Shown piece by piece: positions 14,001 through 23,129 of a stretch of 64,000 bases of DNA. The stretch lies in assembly GCA_000499405.2 (NCBI GenBank), contig HG738140.1, positions 7,777,560-7,841,559 of the forward strand, given 5' to 3'. The notes under the pieces were generated by a model, which saw only the letters and a list, made by a program, of their open reading frames with translations, was not told where the DNA came from and ran no database searches. Each line of letters begins with the position of its first letter. The first letter of the stretch is position 1. The translations under genes and the position numbers were made by a program. This DNA is from Onchocerca volvulus. Lineage: Eukaryota > Nematoda > Chromadorea > Rhabditida > Onchocercidae.

Positions 14001-17000
14001 ACGTATTTCCATCAGTAGCGCAAATCGGATCAGAATGCATCGAACATTGTTGTGAACAACGACATTCGGCACGACGATTAGATGTTACTTTGCATACTGT
14101 ACCGGCGGAACAAATGAAATCCTTGCAAGGATCTGAAATTTCGGATTTAAGGCAAATTTAAGATTAGTAAACACTTCAAAAATTTTTGAACATTAAATCT
14201 GAATTGACATCGTGAATTAAATGAATAGCCCGTAAAGTTCTGAATCAAGATTATGCGATCTAGGATTCTTACGCTACAAGATGTGCGATTCACTTTGATC
14301 ACCCTCATTCCTTGTTTTCTATGAAAAAATCTGGATATTATTTAAAAACCATTTTTATCTAAATATCTAAAGTAAGGTTTTCTAGAATTTCGATATCAAA
14401 TTGTAAAATCACAAGAAATTCTCAGGCACCTTTTTTTTACTTCCATCTGTTTTTCCGTAACCTGGATGAGTTAAGAGGAATTTCAGTATATAGAAAATCG
14501 AATTTAAAATAATTAATGAAGAATGTTTACTTACCGCATTTACCGTAATATTTTATACTTTCATTATGTTTCGTTTTGCAAGCATGTGCTCGAAGATGGC
14601 ATAAAGATGGATAATCGGTTCCGTCGTTCGAGCAAACAGGTGACGATTCAACGCTGTCACCAAAATTGTCACATTGTTCTGGGCAAACACAATGAGCTGA
14701 GATATAACCTTTACCATTTTCCGATATCACACATTGCTCACCGGGTCCACATCGCAAATCTTCGCAAGGATTTCGTTTTCCTGAAAAGAACATTTGCGAA
14801 TAGTGAAAGTATTTGATAATGATGAAAAAATGAATAACTCAGTATTGCAAAATTGAAATAAATTTTTTGCATTTTTTTTTTTAAATTATTGGAGAAATAA
14901 AAGCTATTGAGGAATAGAAATTAGGTTCTTTATGAGCACAGCGCATGAGCAGATGCTCATGTGAAATTAGATTCTTTTTAAAAAATTTTTTTTTCTTCTC
15001 TGATTTTTCTTCTCAGATTCTTTTTCTTATTTAAATAAGAATTTCATAGAATACTGGTGTTTTCTGTCGTCAATTTCGAAGTTTCATTTCATTGCTGATA
15101 TTTCAAATAAATATGGGAGAATTAGTAGAAGAAAGAAAAAGTCGTAGACTCATGGTAAGTACCATAGTACAAGAAACTATTCCAGGTCAGACATAATTAG
15201 AGTAAGGATTTACCATTTGTCCATTTGTAACAAGTTAGAATTAATTTTAGATTCAATGTAATGTAAAGAGCAGCAAGCAAATAATAATTTGACATAATAA
15301 TGATAGCAATAGTGTTCTGATATGACTTTTACTTCAATTAATATCTCTCGGAATACCGATTAAAATTAGTACTCAAATAGTGAATGCTCAATTTAAATAA
15401 TCAAATATAGAAAACTCGATTACTTAAATTGCAAAAGAGGGTACAAAATTATAAAATAGAACTATAAATGTGAAGCAAAGAAATGAATTTTAAAATTTTA
15501 ATGAATTCCAAAGGATTCCATTAATGGAATATTAATAAAGTATTCAATTTCTTCTTTAGCAAGACAGTATTGAATATCGCATTTTATTAATTAAAACAAT
15601 AGGATGTTCTATTTTTTCATTTTTAGACCAAAAGGGAGAAATGAAATATGTCAGAGCAATGTGAATCCAAAAGAAGAAGAAACTATTGTTATTTGTCGAT
15701 GGATTCTTTCTGGGCCAAGATATATATATATATATATATATATATTGGCTCCTTCATAGAGCTAGCCAGTTTTTACTGCTATATATACTCTTCTATCATT
15801 TTTGACAGAATCGAAGATGGGAAGTATTTCAATTTTATTTTTATTTTTAGTCCAAGAAGCAGACAATGCTTCACTTCACTCCTATTTGTCTGTTTTGCTA
15901 CTTTTTTGAAATTGAAGCAATATCACTGAAATTTCCATAAAATTTGTTTTTCTTCTCTTGCAGTGCTTTAAGTAATCTTTGAAAAAAATCTTTTCACCAT
16001 GAAGTTTAGTCAAATTTGTTACAATTTCATTATTTTTATTTATATAGAATAATAATTCAGCACTAAGAATTGCTCACTTATTAATAATATTTTTTTATTG
16101 ATGGAATTTCTGCTATCTTTCAATGAAGAAACAATAACATTGAAAAGGAAGAGATCAAAGTTCTCCGAAATTAAAAATAGCAATTCGTCATAAAAGTAAG
16201 AATTTCGTCAATGAAAAAAAAATCAAAAATTTTTAAATGTTTCAAATGCTTTGAATTATTTTAAACTTTTTATAGCTAAAATACGGAAAAAATTACAAGA
16301 AATTTAAAGGCGGAAAAAAATTTCGAAAATCTAAAATTTAACTAACGCAAAAAGTGCAGTCGTTACAATTCATTGTGGTGTGTCTTTTATCTTTTATGCG
16401 GCAGAATTTTCAATTCATCAGAAATTAAGCTTATCTCAGTTAACAAAACGATACGAAAGAAAAAAAGAAACTAGGAAATGATAAGATGGGAAATTGAATT
16501 GAAAGTTAAAAAAAAAGCTTTGAATGTGAAATGGGCTAATTTATCTTTCCATGTAAGAAACTTTTCTCAAGTGTTGAAAATGTTTAGTAAGTCGTATCTA
16601 GATGATGTTATTGGCCATAAAGTTAGACGCTTTCACTATTTTTCTATGAATATGTAAAACTAGAAATTAATCAAGTTTTAAATGATTTAATCATGAAAAG
16701 TAGCATTAATTGCTACATGAAAAATATTCATCTACAAATACAATCATAATGCAACTCTCTAAAGGATTTTAATCCAAAAAAAAAAAAAACTCAAATAAAA
16801 AAATAGAACATCAAAAAAAAAACTTAAATAAAATGAAATAATAAAAAATTAAACAACAAAATCTAATATCACCGAAATTTTAAATAGTATAGAATATTTA
16901 ATTTTGAAAAATAATAGATTAAAATTTTAAACTAAATCCACATTTACTTATTCGCTTCCTTAATTTTTGGAACGCAAAGAAAAAGAAATCAAATTGTGTT

Positions 17001-17760
17001 TTAAAAATTGTCGAATTTAATTCCTTCTTTCATGGAATTGAAAAATACCAAGAAAAAACTTACCACAAGCGCCAATTTTTTTGACCCTAATTTCTGATTT
17101 TTCTTGGGTACGTGCAAGACAAGATCGGACAGCCAGATGACATTCACTCAGGTAACTCACATTATCCGTACCACATACCGCTGGACCAGCTGTATTACAA
17201 AACGAACGACATTCGCATTGTCCACTGCAATTTTGCTAATATTTTAATAAATTATCCGGTTGATAAAGGTTAAAATCAATAATCACGGTTTTCAGAGTAC
17301 AAATTATCTTCATTTTATTGAAATATCAACTATCATTAATATTTTCGAAATATCAGCTAACACTGATACTTCTGAAATATCGATTATTAGTGATAGAATG
17401 CAGAATATTATTAAATTTTATTGAAATATCAACTGTCACAGATACTTCTGCGCAGTTTCATTTCATACTGTTGATCAATTATGAAAATATATATGTATAT
17501 ATTACGCACTGTAGTATGTATGTATAAACAGTAATAATAGTAGTAATTTTAAAAAATCCAATTTTTCCAAATAAATGAATTTAATGCAAACACTAATTCA
17601 GATCAACTTGTGTATGAAAGATTAAAATATTTAAGGCTAAAATGTTTTATTCTCGAGAAATTTCAAGTATTTGCCGGAATCTTCAAAGGTTAAACAAAAA
17701 GGTCAAACCTATACGGTCGACATTTCGCGCCATATGGGCATCGTATTTCCTCACATTTTG

Positions 17761-17796
<36 letters not shown>

Positions 17797-20700
17797 CACG
17801 AATCAAATAACGTAATTTTGATGACAATTTTGATCATTGTTCATTTAATACCACACATCAGACATTTGTTTAAGCCTTTAATTAAAAAACTTTAATTAAA
17901 TTTCTTCTGAGTAGGAGATAAATCAACAATGAAAAAGTTATTTTATCGAATTTTCGAGCAATTTACGATTTGTCTAGAGCTATTCATACATGCTACCAAG
18001 CAAAATCTCGTTGCGATCGTATAAGCTTAGAGTTGAAATATTAGTTGAAAATTTTCTGATAATTAAAGCAGTTAATAAAATTTTCACTTTTCTTTATGTG
18101 TCGCTGCTTTTTACGCGTCCAACCTGAAAAAATGTCAGATAACGAATTAATGCAAATAATGGAATGATGATTTGAGAATTTGAATTTGCCATTTTTTAAA
18201 TTGAAACTCAATTAAATATTTCATTGCAATAGATTTAACAAATATACCATATAGTGCGTTTGTATTTTAATTAAAAGTTTTATTAATGCTTCACATTAGG
18301 TATTCCACCTATTTGAAACACTGCCTGTGATTGAATTTCATTTTAAATGACAACATCAGCAAATTTAAATTTAGATTTAAGATATTAAGGGAAACAGTTC
18401 TTATAAAATGCACCGAAATCGAACTGCCTCCAGTGTTGAATTTTTTAAAATTATTCTGGTCAATAATTATATTATCCAGTAATTATACTATTGCCTAATC
18501 GACAGTTGAAATGCATTCATCCTATAAAGAAGATATCAGTATTAATGTAGAATAAATATCAGTAATATGTGATAATGTTATAAGTTAATGCAGATAGATC
18601 TGAGAGATCTCGATGATTAGTCAAACAAGTTGTTTATTTTTACGGGTTCTAACTGGCAGGACATGTTAATTCATTATTTTTTAAGATAGAAAAAAAGTAT
18701 TAATGAGTGTCATTTAATAAACAATCAAAAAAATGGCCTAAAGAAATTCAAAGTAGATTTAAATTCGAATTAATGCGATATAAATACCAACTTATTCCTT
18801 TATGTCATTCAAATTTCAAGTGAGTTTTGCGAATACTTTGAAATTTTATGTCCATTTGAGAGAAAAGTCCCAAAAGTTGCTGATAGATTCAAAAACGAAG
18901 TATTTTCCTCCTTCTTGCTACATTCGCTTGTATGTCCTTATCCGTTTTTTAGAATAAAGCTTTTCGTAACTCAAATTTTTGTCGTAATTGACAGATGCAT
19001 AAAAACAAACAAAATGTGTTCCAGTAATATGCCTCCGACAGCTCTAAATGTTAGCCATTTAAGAGGAGACGAAGAATCAAAAAAGTAGGAAAACATCAAT
19101 GAACCATTCATTTATTCATTCATTCCTTTCTTCAGAAACCAAATAATGAACAGCTGTGAATGGATGGATGGGAAATGACTTCGTTCAAATTGATGAAAAA
19201 GTTGCGATAATTGGGCTACGACTATTTGGATTTGTTCAGATTTAAGCGACAAATAGCGAATTTGTGCAAATTAGCCATTTCCGGATGGATGAAGACAGGT
19301 AAATAGAGAGTGAGAAGGTACAATAGGTCTATTGATGGGAAAATTATCGAATTATGTTTTAACAGAGGTACAAGAAAATTGAAATATGAAAAAAAAGCAA
19401 AGATTTGATGAATGATTTACGGCAGATAGCTTTTTGTCTAGTCGTCATGAGCGTAAGAAGTGAAGAAAGCCAATTTTCTGCGTTTGAAAATTGTCAAATA
19501 ATTAACAGAGAAGGATTCTTTTCAAGTACTTCAATTAATTATTCATATAAATATATTCAAAAAAATTTTCAATTCAGCAGTTTTCAATTGGATTCTTGAA
19601 AGGCCTAGACCAGATTGAAAAGTTTATGTTAACTGCTGATTTTCATTTTATTAAATTAGAGAATTAGTAAATAATAATATAAGATTTATAGGAGAAAATA
19701 TTTTTATGGAAATTTGCTCATGTATGTTTGATGCTGACGATCTTTAGTGCTAGTGTTTCAATTTTATTTCCATTTCTATAATATTAGAAAACTTTTCTGT
19801 CCAGCAATTTTGACTTAGATTCTTAAAAGGTCTACGCCAGATTGATAAGATCATTTTAACTGCTGATTTTCGTTTAAATTAAAATATAGAGTTAGTTTTA
19901 TCTTAATCTATCGCTATCTGTGTTTTCGTGATGCATTTATCCTGATAAATTTGAGGAAGAAAAAAGAAGAAAAGGTTACCTTGAAAGAGGTCATTGAGCT
20001 GGTCAAGAACATTCAGATTAACAGGAACCAGAGATGAATTAAGATAAAACAATCCGTTAAGCTCGTTTAAGAGGATTATCTTCGTATCTCGTTCACGTAG
20101 AATGCTTGGACAAAACTGCAATCAAATATAATACCGAAAGAAATAAACAAAAACATATTTCGATCCAATGATAAATCCAATTTTAAACTGCGAAATTCCC
20201 GAAGAAAATCATAGTTCTGCCAATATATATGTATATGTTTTGAATCAAATTAATTCAGTATTTTCTTATTTTTATGCACAATTTATTTTATTTATTTTCT
20301 TATCGTTTTTATTAATTTGTGTTTTTTAGAAAAGAATTTAATAAACAATGAGAAGTAATTTTCAAAAAATTATTTCAACATTATATTAATATGGAAATCA
20401 GAAAAGTTATTCTCATCATTGATAATTATCAGTCTATTTTAAATTCTATTAAAAAAGAAATCAATTCAGATATTTGAGCGCCAAAAACTCATTTCGGTGA
20501 TACAAAGTTGCGAGATGCATCAATTTCTGATCTAAAAAATTTTCCTTACTTCGCTCCCAAAATTTGTTAGTTTATTGAAAATCTTGGCTTGTAAAGCAAA
20601 TTGAGTCTTACAGGTTCAAGAATTCGTGAAAATTTTAATGATCGGAAAATTTTTTTCATGTAGCAGGAATTTTCAAGTCATTCAAAGAAAAAAAAAAAAA

Positions 20701-23129
20701 AAATACTACTTAGGTTGGAGTGGAAAATTTAGGTTGGAATTTTGGTTGCCTAAATTAAGGATGGAAAATTAGCGCTTTCAAATAGAAAGTAGAATTTGAA
20801 AATAACAGCAATTTTTTAATATAATGGAAATTAACTTGAGATAAATCAACATTTCCATTTATTACAGTTGAAAAAAATTAATTAGAAAGAGACTAAACCT
20901 GTGATAGTTACAATGAATAATTTTTTTCTACTTTATCAAAGAAATGAAAGTTATTTCAAATAGGTTCATAGGTTGAAGGAAATATTTACCTGTATATTGC
21001 CTAATCCATGAATGGCTATTTTCGTTCTACCATTGATAATATTGAAACCTTTGAAGATTCGTTTCACCCTAACTGTAGCAGTCTGTAAATAAAACAAGAA
21101 ATAATTATCATCTGTTGCAAAGGTCAAATGGTGACCTCATTAGTTAACAAATAAGTGCTGGATAATATAAACATTTTTGAAATTAATGATAATACTTTCC
21201 TTAGCAACAGAAATATCGAATAGTTAGGGAACAACAATATAAATGATTTAGTAGGATAGAAGTTAAAGGGGAAAAATATTAATTAATTAATGGAACGTAG
21301 AAGTTAAAATGACGATATTTACTTTAGATGTATGGCTACGACAGTAATGAACTCAAACTGAAAATTATCTCCATAGTGATAAAAATTATCAAATTAAAAA
21401 ACTCAGGAAGCTAAATATCCAATATCCCGGAAAATACACTCTTTTAAATTGTAAAAAAAAGTTTTCATTTTTTTTTTTTTGAAAAAATTGCAAAATAAAA
21501 AATATTTATTTGTGTTGAGACGATCGATCTGAAAAAGCGATGTTGTCTAAATAAGCTGATTAACAATGATAAATTGTTACACAAATGAGCAGAAAAAAAA
21601 GAACTTTGGCAAGTTAGTAGAAGTTATCAGATTCCATCTGTGCATAACTCTTTCTTTTTCATCTTACTACTTATTTTTTTTTTGGATAAATTTAATCTAA
21701 AAATTACATGGAAATGAATTCAAATGAATAGATTTGTTACTTTAAATGCTTTTCTGATTCAACCATTCAACTCTCTTTTATGCCTTTCTTTTTTTTAAAT
21801 TTATAGGAAGGAAGATAATAGCTGGTTGTAGAAATCAACTTCTTCACAGATGACTTGATCTTTAAAGATCATAATAAAATGGAGTTTGCAAATTTTTAAG
21901 GCAACTAGCATAATAAGTTGAGAAACTTCTTAACTTTGAAATGTACCACTTGGATAGATATCACTGTAAACAATACTTCTCCTAACGTCATCAAGAGATG
22001 ACCCCAAATTTGGAAGCAAAATTTTTATCAGACAAAAAATCTGTTAGTCGATTCTATCTTAGTGATATAGTTGTCACTGCATAAGCGTTTCTGATAATGT
22101 ATTATTTTCTCGAGGAGATATCAAATATATCAATTGTTTTCTGATATTGTATATCATTGTGTTTCAATCCGAATTTTTAAAATTTCCAATTTGAGAATTA
22201 AAATAAATCGTAATCAAAGAATGACAAAACAAGAATGTTAAACTAGCGAGAATTTTAAGCTAATGTACTTAGTAAAATAAGAATTAATAATTAACAATAT
22301 GGCTGAAAAAACTAAAAAGATTGATTTTCTAGAGCTCTATGCACGGATAAGATTTGCGTAATTCGCAAGCAATATATTTCTTTGAAGAAAAAATAAACGG
22401 TTTTTTCACAAACAAGAAGAAGAATATTTGTATTTCAGAAAAAAATTGAAAGTGCGCTACCTGTAAAACTAAACATATCTATTCTACTACTTGCAAATTG
22501 AAAAGGACTTTTTTTTTTCACAGCAACTTTCTATCGAGAAGTTCCAATATTGTTCGAATAATGCAAAATCAAAAATTTATTCTGAGTAGAATTGGAGTTT
22601 GTGAATTTCAAAAAAAACTATAGCTTCAAAATATTCGATAAATCGATGCATTTGTATTCAGACAAATTTTGAAAAATTTAATTTAAATGTTTGAGTAAAA
22701 AAATAGAACAAGAAATAAAAATTGCAAGATTAGACTAGAAATAAATTTTTCAAAATTTATTTAAATGTGTTGCAGGTAATTAAAACTGTGTTGCGATAAT
22801 TAAAACTTGCGGTAATAGATAGTGACAGATAGCAATATTGAACTAGTTTATGTTGTGGGTAATTGAAATTTGTGATAATAGATGATGACAAACTGAAGTG
22901 ATTCTTGAAATTAGAAGTGAGCAAAGAATAATCAAATTACCTGTAGCTGATTATCTCTGGGATCAACGGTAACATCTAATACGGTAGCACTGATTACAAT
23001 TGATGCATGCTGTAGCGTTTCATTGAACTTTGTTGGATCAAATAAACAATTGTAGGACTTGTGAGAACTTAGTAAACCCACTATCAATGATAATATCAGT
23101 AATTGCAGGTGAATTATCATCGATGACAT
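1768..23129 (-). CDS. agr-1: Agrin orthologue, secreted basement-membrane proteoglycan core (27 exons, 3' end unresolved)
   Basis: Multi-exon gene. Exons in transcript order: 23129-22941, 21082-20990, 20115-19980, 18123-18088 (optional), 17760-17709, 17224-17064, 14780-14535, 14132-14003, 13801-13719, 12977-12853, 12223-12133, 11842-11630, 11193-11089, 10715-10510, 10101-9978, 8624-8370, 7673-7515, 7445-7280, 6881-6649, 6245-6042, 5480-5377, 5323-5184, 4480-4258, 3744-3651, 2541-2437, 2351-2310, 2026-1768. All borders are GT-AG and every phase matches, giving about 1,324 codons without a stop. The order NtA-like, eight follistatin/Kazal modules, two laminin EGF, ninth Kazal, then LamG-EGF-LamG is diagnostic of agrin. 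Agrin is an extracellular matrix protein that binds laminin through NtA and cell-surface receptors through LamG. The start is the first in-frame ATG before a hydrophobic signal peptide. The distal part of LamG2 and anything after it is not located with confidence, so the gene is partial here. Confidence 0.9.
2310..2541 (-). CDS. agr-1: Agrin EGF-like repeat (2 exons)
   Basis: Exon 2541-2437 encodes HCTHACLKSCMNGSSCLLND and CRCIQHFTG; exon 2351-2310 adds KLCEQQICESSEI. The pattern C-x4-C-x5-C ... C-x-C-x5-G-x2-C is that of an EGF between LamG domains. The donor of the second exon (T|GTGATG) was chosen because it joins LamG2 in frame; an alternative end further downstream cannot be excluded. 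Confidence 0.72.
3651..5480 (-). CDS. agr-1: Agrin laminin G domain 1 (4 exons)
   Basis: Exons 5480-5377, 5323-5184, 4480-4258 and 3744-3651. Recognisable LamG landmarks are the opening SWMLDGTSGIQV and LFSIQMQ, the mid-domain ISLAVDNMASVVF, the strand YLGYTPMELL and the closing FTGCLSNIFINERKI. Phases run 1-0-2-0-1 and join without stops. The second exon (LLLSIQKNKVEVCCKN) is the weakest link: it has an AAG acceptor and little similarity. For the last exon the acceptor CAATGCAG was chosen over an upstream TTACAG because only it keeps frame. Confidence 0.68.
3833..3910. repeat. Poly-A tract with regular C interruptions
   Basis: Runs of 5-9 A separated by single C or GC, about 75 bases, in the agrin intron just upstream (minus sense) of the last LamG1 exon. 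Confidence 0.75.
5908..5972. repeat. 25-bp direct repeat, 40-bp period
   Basis: AATAAAGCAGCCTTATCGAT (extended by CGCTC) at 5908-5932 repeats with one change at 5948-5972. It lies in the agrin intron between the six-Cys exon and LamG1. Confidence 0.7.
6042..6245 (-). CDS. agr-1: Agrin basic linker and six-Cys EGF/EB-like module
   Basis: A 204-nt exon, phase 1 to 1. It starts with a charged linker containing RRRERK, a furin-like basic cluster. A six-Cys module follows: LCVDDNDCRIFNTYCAES, RSCKCKQGFF and KQCIQ. The Cys order (C-x5-C-x6-C-x9-C-x-C-x12-C) resembles EB or EGF modules. In vertebrate agrin this place holds Ser/Thr-rich and SEA regions plus an EGF; no SEA-like sequence was seen here. 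Confidence 0.75.
6649..6881 (-). CDS. agr-1: Agrin follistatin/Kazal module 9
   Basis: A 233-nt exon, phase 2 to 1, encodes DCKELRCHHGAICIIASSGI, CKCSKKCA and ICGSDGKAYDNICKLQQFAC, ending LGICPQ. Its position after the laminin EGF pair matches the isolated ninth follistatin module of agrin. Asn-Ile replaces the usual Glu before the Kazal Cys (YDNIC instead of Y-x-x-E-C), a minor change. Confidence 0.86.
7280..7673 (-). CDS. agr-1: Agrin laminin-type EGF repeats 1 and 2 (2 exons)
   Basis: Exon 7673-7515 encodes ECSCNRIGSYSSMCDQFGQC, then RCLPGVGGNKCDHCLSGFWG and GCQ. Exon 7445-7280 encodes CGCSAFGSSRFDCEQSSGRC, then QCKPDSYGIKCDSCGPDS and NGCLEK. Both show the eight-Cys laminin EGF pattern with the C-x2-C-x2-GF/GP signature. 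Two such repeats between Kazal 8 and Kazal 9 are a hallmark of agrin. Confidence 0.88.
8370..8624 (-). CDS. agr-1: Agrin follistatin/Kazal module 8
   Basis: A 255-nt exon, phase 1 to 1, encodes ISCDQQSCSFGGICVVLSEN, CLCDFNC and the Kazal core ICASDGNIYNSTCFMDLASC, ending HLCHYNG. It is the last of the eight tandem modules and directly precedes the laminin EGF exons, as in vertebrate agrin. Confidence 0.85.
9978..10101 (-). CDS. agr-1: Agrin Kazal half of module 7
   Basis: This 124-nt exon enters at phase 0 and leaves at phase 1. It encodes VCGSDGILYPSECHLKMAAC and ends LNNCQQSLQKI. Together with the end of the previous exon it completes module 7. Confidence 0.84.
10510..11193 (-). CDS. agr-1: Agrin follistatin/Kazal module 6 and FOLN half of module 7
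   Basis: Exon 11193-11089 encodes GCTNIRCEFYAICVSDEAG to QCAYDNS. Exon 10715-10510 completes Kazal 6 (ICATDGITYRSECHMRLAAC to RGSC) and starts module 7 with SCSNVACLDGQQCEDGICSC and SCPDAAENST. Exon sharing between modules 6 and 7 shows that module and exon borders are not one-to-one here. Confidence 0.86.
11630..11842 (-). CDS. agr-1: Agrin follistatin/Kazal module 5
   Basis: One 213-nt exon, phase 1 to 1, codes for the whole module: VCAGYDGCRPSEVCIDRDGE, then CECEACDS, then VCASDGITYANECKMRLESC and the closing YSGVC. Its G+C content is visibly higher than in the flanking introns. Confidence 0.87.
12133..12977 (-). CDS. agr-1: Agrin follistatin/Kazal module 4 (2 exons)
   Basis: Exon 12977-12853 encodes DNPCKLIQCSDMETCHIQ through PICAV, and exon 12223-12133 continues NGKTYDNECVMRRSACISK to HTGPC. 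The joined core CAVNGKTYDNEC matches Kazal spacing (C-x3-G-x-T-Y-x2-E-C). The intron falls at phase 0 with a GTTAGT donor. Confidence 0.85.
12300..12520. repeat. AAATA-rich simple-sequence tract
   Basis: About 200 bases built from AAATAAATA and AAAAATAAG units, with no coding potential. It lies in the agrin intron between the two exons of Kazal module 4. Confidence 0.6.
13719..14132 (-). CDS. agr-1: Agrin follistatin/Kazal module 3 (2 exons)
   Basis: Exon 14132-14003 encodes DPCKDFICSAGTVCKV through ICATDGNT, and exon 13801-13719 continues YENECLMSVSACRQDNEI to GRCKG. The intron splits the Kazal core after the GNT codon in phase 2. Cys spacing is complete across the junction. Confidence 0.86.
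14535..14780 (-). CDS. agr-1: Agrin follistatin/Kazal module 2
   Basis: A single 246-nt exon, phase 1 to phase 1, encodes a complete module. The FOLN half runs NPCEDLRCGPGEQCV and CVCPEQC; the Kazal half has PVCSNDGTDYPSLCHLRAHA and ends KYYGKC. All ten family cysteines are present. There is an acceptor TTTTCAG before it and a GTAAGT donor after it. Confidence 0.88.
15719..15746. repeat. (AT)n microsatellite
   Basis: An uninterrupted AT dinucleotide run in the 2.3 kb agrin intron between FS1 and FS2. Confidence 0.85.
17064..17760 (-). CDS. agr-1: Agrin follistatin/Kazal module 1 (2 exons)
   Basis: Exon 17760-17709 encodes the FOLN half (KCEEIRCPYGAKCRPY) and exon 17224-17064 encodes GQCECRSFC and the Kazal half (AVCGTDNVSYLSECHLAVRS, ending IGAC). 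The junction codon AG|T is Ser and gives an uninterrupted Cys pattern. The short FOLN exon is only 52 nt and sits directly behind a 30-base pyrimidine tract (poly-T on the coding strand), which is why simple ORF scans miss it. Confidence 0.82.
17761..17794. repeat. A29 homopolymer forming the pyrimidine tract of a splice acceptor
   Basis: On the minus strand this is an uninterrupted T run ending TTTTTAG directly before the 52-nt FOLN exon of agrin. It is the strongest pyrimidine tract in the gene. Confidence 0.8.
18088..18123 (-). CDS. agr-1: Agrin candidate 36-nt cassette exon (basic linker)
   Basis: A 36-base stretch lies between a good acceptor (TTTTTTCAG) and a GTGAAA donor. It enters in phase 1 and leaves in phase 1, so inclusion or skipping keeps the frame between the NtA exon and the first follistatin exon. 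It would add 12 residues rich in Lys and Arg (GWTRKKQRHIKK). No homologous sequence is known to me, so this is inferred only from splice signals, phase and the open frame. Confidence 0.4.
19575..19890. repeat. Diverged direct duplication of about 85 bp
   Basis: The block CAGCAGTTTTCAATTGGATT at about 19577 to ACTGCTGATTTTCAT recurs at about 19803-19885 as CAGCAATTTTGACTTAGATT to ACTGCTGATTTTCGT. Both copies contain GATTCTTxAAAGG(C/T)CTA and CCAGATTGA. It sits downstream of agrin exon 3 within its intron. Confidence 0.5.
19980..23129 (-). CDS. agr-1: Agrin exons 1-3: signal peptide and NtA-like domain
   Basis: Exons 23129-22941, 21082-20990 and 20115-19980 encode about residues 1-139. Residues 1-28 are a classical signal peptide: MSSM, then a Leu/Ile-rich core. 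The remainder follows the vertebrate agrin NtA domain along its length. ASIVISATVLDVTVDP matches the first strand region, VRVKRIFKG matches the KVRVWRYLKG strand, and KIAIHGLGN, DTKIILLN and LNSSLVPVNL match the later strands, including the LNSSL motif. NtA anchors agrin to the laminin coiled coil, so this form should be secreted into basement membrane. The first Cys sits just after the signal peptide (YNCLF) and another at IQFCPS, as in NtA. The alignment is from memory of the family; the exon borders are read directly. Confidence 0.8.

Noticed and set aside
17064..17235. Agrin FS1 exon starting at an upstream AG (adding QNCS)
   Set aside because: It needs phase 0 entry, which no neighbouring exon provides; the CAG|TGGACAA acceptor fits the 52-nt FOLN exon and the Cys pattern.
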